The translations under genes and the position numbers were made by a program. From a virus: a stretch of DNA of 43,448 nt. The DNA is taken from positions 1 to 43,448 of the IMG/VR virus record IMGVR_UViG_3300044950_000601. One strand, given 5' to 3'. The notes under the pieces are model-generated. The model was not told where the DNA came from. It saw nothing but the letters and a program-made list of their open reading frames with translations, and made no database searches. Each line of letters opens with the position of its first letter. Position 1 is the first letter of the stretch. Of the stretch, positions 13,269 through 19,881 are shown in pieces.

Positions 13269-15382
13269 TGCCTCGCGTTCGCAAGAACCCTCGACGAGGG
13301 CGCCGGGTGTCGGGCGGGATAACGCTGTACCAGCGGGCGTATCTGCTGACGGGCATGAGCTACGACTTCCTGGTGGGGGACCGGGACGTAGTGGGGCGTC
13401 CGTTTGCCGATGGTGACGCGGTTCGGGTGGCCTGGGCCTCGCATTCGGCCCTGGTTGAGGGGGATTGTGCCTATGGTGCGGCGCCCTGGGCCCGGTTTGT
13501 GTGCGAAAGCAAGGCAAAAACGTGGGGTTTGCGGTGCAAATATGCCCTGAAAAAGACGTATTTGGGGGGATTTTTCGAGCATGAATGGGTGTGTGAGTAC
13601 GTCAAAAGCGCGGTTGAGCATGTGGATTGGGCCGAAATTCGGGCCTCGGTGAAGTTCGATTGGCGCTGGATCCGCACCTGGAACGACGTGGAAGCGGTGA
13701 AAAGAGGGTGCTATTTCGACGAAAACGCGGGGTTTTATGCCGTTGGTTTCTTCCGATTGCTGCGCCATTGCGTTGGCGAGTGGGCCGGGAAGCCCTTCGA
13801 GCCGCTGAACTGGCAGAAGTTCGATCTCTTGATGCCGTTGTTTGGGTGGATGCGGAAGTCGGGCACCAGGCGCTTCAGGAAGGCGCATGTGGAGATCCCG
13901 AAGAAGAACGGGAAGAGCATGATCTGCTCGGGGCTGAGTCTGAAGCTGGCCATCGCGGATCGGGAGGCGAGCGCGGAGGTGTACAACGCGGCAGGCGAGA
14001 AAGAGCAGGCCGAGATCGTCTTTGGTGAGGCTGAGAAGATGGCCAAGGCGAGTCCGTTCCTGGAGGGGCGTATCAAGTGGACCCCGAGCCGGAAGCGCGG
14101 GGAGCATTTACCCAGCGGGAGCACGTACCGGGCGCTGTCGAAAGAGCACAAGAACAAAGACGGCTACAAAACATCGGGGTTGGTGATCGACGAGCTTCAC
14201 ATGCAGCAGGATCGGAAACTTTGGGACGTGCTGATCTACGGTGGCCGGACGCGGCGCCAACCCATGTTCATTTCCATCACCACGGCAGGCGAGTACGACC
14301 CCCACGGGATTGGCTGGGAGCAGCACACGTACGCCAGGCGGCTGCTGAGTGGCGACGGTGGCATTGGGCGAGACCCGTACTTCTTTGCCTATATCCGCAG
14401 CGTGCCGGAAGAGTTGAAAGAGCGATGGATGGAGCCTGACCTGTGGTATCGGGCGAACCCCAACCTCGGGGTAACGATTGATTTTGAGCAGTTCGAAGCG
14501 GAGGCCCAGGAAGCCTTGAACATGCCGAGCAAGGTAAGCAGCTTCCAGCGGTACAGCCTGAATATCTGGGTGCGGACGAGGGAGGCTGCGTTCAAGATTG
14601 AGAAGTGGAATTCGAGGGCGGTGCAGGGTGATGGGTTGGAGCGGGTGAGGATGGTGGAGGAACTGGCCCAGGGGCGGAGGTGCTTTGGCGGGCTGGACCT
14701 TGCGGCGGTGAACGATTTGAGTGCGGCGGCGCTGTGGTTCCCACCCAACAACTATGAGGTGAGTCTGGAGTCTGGAGGGGAGAGTCTGGAGGAAGGGGAA
14801 GAGGAAGCCGACCTGCTTAAGGCTTACTCGATTGACGATTGCCATTTGCTGCTGACTTGGTTCTGGTTGCCGGTGGAGAACATCGGGGATCTGGAGAAGC
14901 AGCACAACGCGCCCTACAGCCAGTGGGCGGATGAGGGTTGGCTGAACCTGACGCCGGGTGAGGTGGCGGACTACAAGACGATCCGGCGCGACCTGGTGGA
15001 GATTCACCGGCGCTTCGAGCCGGAGCGGTGGAACTATGACAAGTGGAGCGCGGCGCAGTTGGTGAGCGACTTGATCGAGTATGACGATCTGCCGATGGTT
15101 GAGTTTGGCCAGGGCTTTGGGTGGATGAATGCGCCGACGAAGGAGTTCGAAAGGCTGATGATCCAGGAGCGGATCATCCATGCGGCGCATCCGACGATGG
15201 ACTGGATGGTGGGCAATTGCCAGATGGTTGCCGATGGCGAGGGCAAGGTGAAGCTGGTGAAGCAGGGGAAGAAGATTGCCTACAAGATTGACGGGCCGAT
15301 TGCCGCCGTGGAGGCGCTGGACGGGGCTGTGCGGTGCGCGGCTGGGGTGGTTCTTACAGGAAGTTCGGTTTATGTAGGTTGA
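13268..15382 (+). CDS. terL: Terminase large subunit, 704 aa
   Basis: The GTG start shares a base with the terS stop. Residues 1-110 are an extension rich in basic and aromatic residues. Beyond it the Terminase_1 pattern is clear: CYFDENAG...FFRLLRHCVGEWAGKPF, Walker A PKKNGKS (211-217), Walker B SGLVIDELH (303-311), motif III SITTAGE and the nuclease Asp in GGLDLAAVNDLSA (near 477). At about 498-512 the protein has an acidic insert (SLESGGESLEEGEEE) encoded by heptamer repeats. It is the packaging motor and nuclease. Confidence 0.92.
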   Translation: MPRVRKNPRRGRRVSGGITLYQRAYLLTGMSYDFLVGDRDVVGRPFADGDAVRVAWASHSALVEGDCAYGAAPWARFVCESKAKTWGLRCKYALKKTYLGGFFEHEWVCEYVKSAVEHVDWAEIRASVKFDWRWIRTWNDVEAVKRGCYFDENAGFYAVGFFRLLRHCVGEWAGKPFEPLNWQKFDLLMPLFGWMRKSGTRRFRKAHVEIPKKNGKSMICSGLSLKLAIADREASAEVYNAAGEKEQAEIVFGEAEKMAKASPFLEGRIKWTPSRKRGEHLPSGSTYRALSKEHKNKDGYKTSGLVIDELHMQQDRKLWDVLIYGGRTRRQPMFISITTAGEYDPHGIGWEQHTYARRLLSGDGGIGRDPYFFAYIRSVPEELKERWMEPDLWYRANPNLGVTIDFEQFEAEAQEALNMPSKVSSFQRYSLNIWVRTREAAFKIEKWNSRAVQGDGLERVRMVEELAQGRRCFGGLDLAAVNDLSAAALWFPPNNYEVSLESGGESLEEGEEEADLLKAYSIDDCHLLLTWFWLPVENIGDLEKQHNAPYSQWADEGWLNLTPGEVADYKTIRRDLVEIHRRFEPERWNYDKWSAAQLVSDLIEYDDLPMVEFGQGFGWMNAPTKEFERLMIQERIIHAAHPTMDWMVGNCQMVADGEGKVKLVKQGKKIAYKIDGPIAAVEALDGAVRCAAGVVLTGSSVYVG
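14762..14796 (+). repeat. AGTCTGG heptamer array inside terL
   Basis: The units AGTCTGG, AGTCTGG, AGGGGAG, AGTCTGG and AGGAAGG run in tandem within the coding sequence. The same heptamer is intergenic at 23974, 24900 and 25378. It encodes an acidic loop between the ATPase and later nuclease segments. Confidence 0.85.
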
Positions 15383-15476
15383 CCACGGAGGCACGGAGAG
15401 GGAGGAGAAGAGAAGAGAAGAGAAGAGGATTCACCACGAAGAGCACGAAGGTGCACGAAGGAAAGGAAAGAAGGAA
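15383..15476 (+). repeat. Low-complexity junction with GAGAA and CACGAAG repeats
   Basis: Between terL and the second helicase lie GGAGGCACGGAG, four to five GAGAA units and three CACGAAG units spaced by two or three bases. The stretch ends in AAGGAAAGAAGGAA, which serves as ribosome site for the ATG at 15477. No gene is present. Confidence 0.8.
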
Positions 15477-17405
15477 ATGAAAGCAGAGCAGTATGATAGC
15501 CGGTTTGGTCCGGCGGGTTCGTTGAAGTTGTGGCCCTATCAAGCACGGGATGTTATTGCGATCCGGTCCGCATTCTGGTCGCACTCCTGGGTGCTTTACT
15601 CCCTTTCGACTGGAGCGGGCAAGACGGTGATGTTTTGTCACCTTCTGCGGGAATGGATGTTTGCCGATCTGCGGGTCTGTGTTGTGGTGAACAGCAGGCA
15701 CCTGGTTGACCAGACCAGCGCGGCGCTGGGTGATGTGCCTCACGGCATCATTCGCGGAGGTGTTAAGCCTGAGCCAGAATACTCTGTGCAGGTGGCGACC
15801 GTGCAGGCACTCGCGGCGCGGCCAGCCGAGAACCGCTTTGATGTGTATATCGTCGATGAAGCGCACCATGCGGCGGCGGCTAGCTATCAGAAAGTATTGA
15901 GCGGAGCCAAGCACGTGCTTGGGTTGACCGCAACACCCTTCCGAAAAGATGGGATTGGGATTGGTTCGGCAGGTTTCACGACCCTGATTCAAGGGCCTGG
16001 AATTGCCGAATTGACCCCCGAGTACCTGAGCGAGGCTGAATTGTATGGCCCATCCAACGACACCCCAAAAGTAGACCTAAAGGGCATCAAGAAGGACAAT
16101 GGTGATTTTGTTGCTGGCGAAGAACTTGCGGGGCGTGTCAACCAGAAGACCATCACGGGGAGCGCGGTGGACCATTACATCAAGCGGGCGAACGGAAGCC
16201 GGGCGCTGGTTTACTGCGTGACCCGCAAGCACGCGCGCGACGTTGCCAGGGCCTTTGGTCGGGCGGGCATTGCCACGGCGTACCTTGATGGCACGATGGG
16301 GGACACGCAACGGCGTGACGTGTTGAATGCGCTGCGTGATGGCCGGATGAAGGTGGTTGTTTCCTGTGAGCTTATCGGTGAGGGGCTGGACGTTCCATCC
16401 GTCGGCTGCGTGATCCTGCTTCGGCCCACTCAGTCACTCCGGGTATTGATGCAGCAGGTGGGCCGTGGTTTGCGCAAGACAGCACTGCCCGGTAGCAAGA
16501 TCGTAGTACTCGATCATGTCGGCAACTTCGAGCGCAACGGCTGGTATCCCATGGACGCACTGAGCTACAGCCTTGAGGGCAAGGCGAGGAATATGCGCGA
16601 GGGCGAGCGGCGCGGGGTGCGGCAATGCTCGGCCTGCGGTCGGATCGCCGGGGACGGCAGATCTGGCTGTGAGGCTTGTGGGCGGGCGATGCTGGAACCA
16701 GTGGAGGTTAATGGGGAGTTGGTGCGACTTGGGCCGGTGAACCTGGTTTGGTGGTCTGGAAATTATCGGACATCGAAAGTAATAAATGGAAAATCAATAA
16801 TTGTAACTCTTGGTAGAGATCGCGTGAAGGCGCAAGCGGGGATTGATGCGGCAAATGCCCGCTGGGAAGCGGAAGGCGGATGGCCTGATACCGAGGAAGA
16901 TTTTAGAAAATGGTTAGAAGTTGGCCCGAAACGCGAAATGAATCCATTGCGTCTTTCGGTACCTAAAACAAGAAAATGCTCGACCCACAAGAACATCTGC
17001 GGCAAAGATTTAACAATTTACCTTGGTTCCGATCCTATAAAGGCTCAGGCGCGTGTGGACGCGGCCAACGCGCGATGGGAGGCGGCGGGGCGCGTGTGGC
17101 CGGACACGGAAGAAGAGATCAGGGAATGGCTTGGCGTGGGCCCCAAAACAGGAAAGGCACCACTGAACCTAAGCATCACCGCACGAGGATGGTGTAATTC
17201 ATCCAAAAATATAGGAGGGAAAAACATAAATGTTTTGATCGGGTCCGATCCAATAAAGGCGCAAGCGGCGATTGATGCTGCGAACGCGCGATGGGAAGCA
17301 GCGGGCCGCGTGTGGCCGACGACAGAGAACGAATTTAGATCATGGCTTGGTGTGGGACCCAAGCGTAAGTCATTCAAGGACACGAGCAAAAGCGGGAAGG
17401 ACTGA
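15477..17405 (+). CDS. SF2 helicase with zinc ribbon and three AP2-like repeats, 642 aa
   Basis: The helicase core has STGAGKT (44-50), DEAH (127-130), TATP (151-154), a GEGLDVPSV segment near 301 and QQVGRGLR near 326, paralogous to the helicase at 6026. A zinc ribbon follows (C384, C387, C398, C401). Three C-terminal modules of about 60 aa then share KAQA..DAANARWEA at residues 451, 522 and 593, a constant 71-aa step. Each has the strand-strand-helix look of AP2/integrase-type DNA-binding domains. AT-rich and GC-rich segments alternate within the repeats, suggesting recent duplication or transfer. The gene interrupts the terminase-portal order. Confidence 0.85.
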   Translation: MKAEQYDSRFGPAGSLKLWPYQARDVIAIRSAFWSHSWVLYSLSTGAGKTVMFCHLLREWMFADLRVCVVVNSRHLVDQTSAALGDVPHGIIRGGVKPEPEYSVQVATVQALAARPAENRFDVYIVDEAHHAAAASYQKVLSGAKHVLGLTATPFRKDGIGIGSAGFTTLIQGPGIAELTPEYLSEAELYGPSNDTPKVDLKGIKKDNGDFVAGEELAGRVNQKTITGSAVDHYIKRANGSRALVYCVTRKHARDVARAFGRAGIATAYLDGTMGDTQRRDVLNALRDGRMKVVVSCELIGEGLDVPSVGCVILLRPTQSLRVLMQQVGRGLRKTALPGSKIVVLDHVGNFERNGWYPMDALSYSLEGKARNMREGERRGVRQCSACGRIAGDGRSGCEACGRAMLEPVEVNGELVRLGPVNLVWWSGNYRTSKVINGKSIIVTLGRDRVKAQAGIDAANARWEAEGGWPDTEEDFRKWLEVGPKREMNPLRLSVPKTRKCSTHKNICGKDLTIYLGSDPIKAQARVDAANARWEAAGRVWPDTEEEIREWLGVGPKTGKAPLNLSITARGWCNSSKNIGGKNINVLIGSDPIKAQAAIDAANARWEAAGRVWPTTENEFRSWLGVGPKRKSFKDTSKSGKD

Positions 17406-17408
17406 AAC

Positions 17409-17618
17409 ATGGCTGAATATCTGCGACCGAAACCCGGTGGGGCTTTGTGTCCTGATTGCGGTGAGCTCACGGCGGCGTATCGGGTTTTGCCGGTGCAGGA
17501 CGGGTGCCGGGTTCGGTATCACCGGTGTATCTGCTGCGGGTATTTGTTCAAGAGCGTGGAGAAGGCAATGGACAATGGACAATTGACAATGGACAACGAG
17601 GAAAGGAAAACGGGATGA
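17409..17618 (+). CDS. Small zinc-ribbon protein with repeat-derived tail, 69 aa
   Basis: LCPDCGEL...CICCGYLF is a two-CxxC zinc ribbon with about 28 residues between the pairs. The last 15-20 residues (AMDNGQLTMDNEE) are translated from the AATGGAC heptamer array, so the original protein probably ended earlier. It starts 3 nt after the helicase stop and may be its partner. Confidence 0.7.
   Translation: MAEYLRPKPGGALCPDCGELTAAYRVLPVQDGCRVRYHRCICCGYLFKSVEKAMDNGQLTMDNEERKTG
17567..17601 (+). repeat. AATGGAC heptamer array
   Basis: AATGGAC, AATGGAC, AATTGAC, AATGGAC and a degenerate AACGAGG run in tandem. The array ends in GAGGAAAGG, the ribosome site of the next gene (ATG 17615). It carries an ATG in successive frames because 7 is not a multiple of 3. 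Confidence 0.85.
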
Positions 17619-17758
17619 GCATCATTGATGAAATGCGAGAGAAGGCGAGCGATCTCCAGGGTGTCGGGGAGTACTGGCTGGCGGAGCATCTGGAGGCGTG
17701 GGCTGATCGACTGGCGGCATCCGTCGCGCTGGTCCCAATCGCGGAGACCGAGGTATGA
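17615..17758 (+). CDS. Hypothetical 47-aa helical protein
   Basis: The start overlaps the preceding stop (ATGA), with AGGAAAGG upstream. MSIIDEMREKASDLQG...LAEHLEAWADRL is amphipathic helix. No family is recognised. It ends in an ATGA overlap with the next gene. Confidence 0.55.
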   Translation: MSIIDEMREKASDLQGVGEYWLAEHLEAWADRLAASVALVPIAETEV

Positions 17759-17964
17759 GTGACACGACGGGGTGGACGAAATTAAGCAACGTCTGTTACG
17801 AGAAGGTTATTGGTGACCGACCATTTCTTTGTGTGGAATGGTACGGAGTTTGGTGGCTCAGGATATGCACTGGAAGCGTTGAACTTGCCACCCGCCCGAC
17901 CCTGCGCGAGTGCCAGCTACTCGCGCACGCAACCGCCCGGCTATGGGCTGGAGAAAAGGAATGA
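17755..17964 (+). CDS. Hypothetical 69-aa protein
   Basis: Coupled to the previous gene by ATGA. The centre is aromatic-rich (CVEWYGVWWLRICTGS), followed by a helical segment. No signal peptide or domain is recognised. Confidence 0.55.
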   Translation: MSDTTGWTKLSNVCYEKVIGDRPFLCVEWYGVWWLRICTGSVELATRPTLRECQLLAHATARLWAGEKE

Positions 17965-18036
17965 ATGGCGCTTGGGCAGAAGACGAAACATTCGGCTGGT
18001 CCGCGACTTTCTGACCGCGTGCTTGGAGGATACGAA

Positions 18037-18645
18037 ATGAAACTCACCCACGCCCTCGGCGCGACCGTCATCGTCGCCGTCGTCGCTATGGCCCAGACCA
18101 TGGGCAGCACCGACAAAATCAGCCGCGTCCGCGAGGGGATACAGCACGTACCCGCACCGGACGGCAACGTCATCCCGTACCAGAATTACGCCGCGTATGC
18201 ATGGCACGAGCCGCCCGCGACACCGGACCGGCCGGACGGCACGATAGACGCCACGGGCACGCGGGTGCTGCGCTGGCCCATCCTCGCCTATTACCCGTCA
18301 AGCCCTAACCCTATCGTGGTCTGGTATCACGACGGCGCGTTCCGTGCCAGCAATGGCAACCGCTGGGGCGGGCCTTCGCGGTGGGCCTACGTGCGGATGG
18401 ATGAAGAAGTCTGGAACGCCACCAAACGCCAGTGGGAGATACCGGGACTCGGCTACGTGCCGCCCGAACCGACAGCGCCGCCAACGGGCAAGGCGGGCGT
18501 ACATATGGACGCGGTGCAAGGCCAGTGGATGGTGGACGACCTCAAGCGGTCATTTACCACGACGCAGATACAGGACATGATGGACGCCTCACCATACGAT
18601 GAACCAGACACGGGAGCGCCGGAAGCAGGCGCGGGAGAAGAATGA
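18037..18645 (+). CDS. Secreted protein of unknown function, 202 aa
   Basis: I chose the ATG at 18037 because GGAGGA lies 6 nt upstream and the protein then begins MKLTHALGATVIVAVVAMAQ, a good Sec signal peptide. The frame is also open from 17965. The mature part is Pro/Trp/Tyr-rich in the middle (VVWYHDGAFRASNGNRWGG) and acidic at the end. No family is recognised. A secreted product in a block of small genes between terminase and portal suggests a moron. Confidence 0.65.
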   Translation: MKLTHALGATVIVAVVAMAQTMGSTDKISRVREGIQHVPAPDGNVIPYQNYAAYAWHEPPATPDRPDGTIDATGTRVLRWPILAYYPSSPNPIVVWYHDGAFRASNGNRWGGPSRWAYVRMDEEVWNATKRQWEIPGLGYVPPEPTAPPTGKAGVHMDAVQGQWMVDDLKRSFTTTQIQDMMDASPYDEPDTGAPEAGAGEE

Positions 18646-18953
18646 TGACGATGTGGAAATATAGCGAGCATGGCGGGGTAAACGTGGCAGTCAAACGAGG
18701 CGAAGAAATTGAGCACTTGGGTGATGCGCTCAGGCTACACAACGCAGACATAGCCGCGATGGAAGCCAAACTAAAGGAAGCCATGGGAGAATCGATATGG
18801 GAGGCAGACACTCGCCGTAAAGACAATGCTACATACGAGGCGCGGATCGCAGATTTGCAGCGCAGGCTGGATGCCATATTGGAATTGGCACCAGACGGCG
18901 ATCTCGATTATCGCGAGATCCGCGCTATCGCGGAGGGCCGGGACAATGGGTGA
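18642..18953 (+). CDS. Hypothetical 103-aa coiled-coil protein
   Basis: The start overlaps the previous stop. Residues about 20-80 (EEIEHLGDALRLHNADIAAMEAKL...) form a likely coiled coil and the end is acidic. No membrane segment is seen. Confidence 0.6.
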   Translation: MMTMWKYSEHGGVNVAVKRGEEIEHLGDALRLHNADIAAMEAKLKEAMGESIWEADTRRKDNATYEARIADLQRRLDAILELAPDGDLDYREIRAIAEGRDNG

Positions 18954-19212
18954 CCGACCGCGATACCGAAACGGGATTCTGGTGTACGCAGCCAAAGACA
19001 TCCACGACGATGTGCGTGATGGTATGGATCCCGATTGCCTGTTTGTCGGGCTGGAAAAGTTTGAGGCGCTGAGTGCAGATCGCGACGAGTGGGAAAAGCG
19101 CTGCAAGCGTCTGGTTGGTGTGTTGTCTGTTTACGGACTCAGCCCGCAAGCCGTGGCGATGATCGCGGAGGGCAGCATGGAAGCCGAGAACGACTGGAGG
19201 CGGACGCTGTGA
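18946..19212 (+). CDS. Hypothetical 88-aa protein
   Basis: The ATG at 18946 overlaps the previous gene by 8 nt. The protein has a basic start (MGDRPRYRNGILVY) and helical, acidic later parts. No family is recognised. It is part of the coupled small-gene chain. Confidence 0.55.
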   Translation: MGDRPRYRNGILVYAAKDIHDDVRDGMDPDCLFVGLEKFEALSADRDEWEKRCKRLVGVLSVYGLSPQAVAMIAEGSMEAENDWRRTL

Positions 19213-19331
19213 ATTTGCGCGCACTTTGGATCCAGTTCTGGCACGAATTGAGACAGCAGAACCGGCACGCGACCGGCAAGCGGAGGAAGGCACGGAGCGC
19301 GGGGAATGTGAAGCATCGGAATTTTCGGTGA
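19209..19331 (+). CDS. Possible 40-aa basic peptide
   Basis: A GTG start overlaps the preceding TGA. The peptide is very basic (Arg, Lys and His in the second half) and begins NLRALWIQFWHELRQQN. Its stop is the first triplet of the GAAGGTT repeat. It could bind nucleic acid or be a chance frame. Confidence 0.35.
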   Translation: MNLRALWIQFWHELRQQNRHATGKRRKARSAGNVKHRNFR

Positions 19332-19349
19332 AGGTTGAAGGTTGAAGAG
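19329..19349 (+). repeat. TGAAGGT heptamer array
   Basis: TGAAGGT, TGAAGGT and TGAAGAG run in tandem. The first TGA is the stop codon of the preceding frame. Confidence 0.75.
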
Positions 19350-19489
19350 AACACGGGCCGCTGACGCGACCCTGGACAGGCAGGAATGCCTATCCTCCGT
19401 TGATGAATGTCCGTTTTGATATGGTGTAGGATGAAAAATTGGATGGCACGCAAAAGCGCGAAGGCGCCAAGGAAGGAAAAGAGAACAGC

Positions 19490-19735
19490 ATGTGTGAGAA
19501 TTTCAAGTTTAACGCTGTCATCAATGTCGCTTGCTCAAAGTGCGGCAAAGACGAAGTTATTCCAATTGTATTTTCATTCGAGAAAGAAGATAGATTGCCC
19601 AAGGGATGGGTATTAATGAAACTACAGGCCAGGCTAGAAAACAACACGTATTATGATGAAAGATTGCATTACTTCTGCGAGCCTTGTGCGCGCGAGGTTT
19701 TGCCAGGGTACTTCGATCACTTTGACGGTGATTAG
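19490..19735 (+). CDS. Zinc-ribbon protein, 81 aa
   Basis: The ATG at 19490 follows AAGGAAGGAAAAGAGAACAGC. Two Cys pairs, CSKC near residue 15 and CEPC near 66, form a split zinc ribbon. The gene is more AT-rich than its neighbours. It is followed at once by a strong terminator, so it ends the 15.4-19.7 kb block. Confidence 0.7.
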   Translation: MCENFKFNAVINVACSKCGKDEVIPIVFSFEKEDRLPKGWVLMKLQARLENNTYYDERLHYFCEPCAREVLPGYFDHFDGD

Positions 19736-19761
19736 TTGCTAAGTGAAAGGTTAGACCTTTT

Positions 19762-19802
19762 GCCCCTGTTGCTATGGTGTAGCAACGGGGGCCTATTTTT
19801 TT
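19762..19802 (+). terminator. Strong intrinsic terminator
   Basis: A 13-bp stem (19762-19774 with 19780-19792, one G-U pair) with loop TGGTG is followed by seven T residues at 19796-19802. It separates the helicase and small-gene block from the head genes, so the portal transcript must read through or start anew; I see no convincing promoter in the 80 bp after it. Confidence 0.93.
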
Positions 19803-19881
19803 GTGTGGATATGTGGCAAGGTGTTTGCAAAGGGAAGTAATTTCCTGGAGTGAATACTTTGTCTGTACAAGTGAAAACCTG

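Noticed and set aside
14108-15394. Long open frame on the minus strand opposite the large terminase
   Set aside because: It lies wholly antisense to a clear TerL and has the His/Pro/Arg-rich composition expected from GC-rich antisense codons.
19801-19881. Promoter for the head operon after the terminator
   Set aside because: No hexamer pair with good spacing; the best (TTTCCT with TGTACA, 17 nt) is too weak to call.
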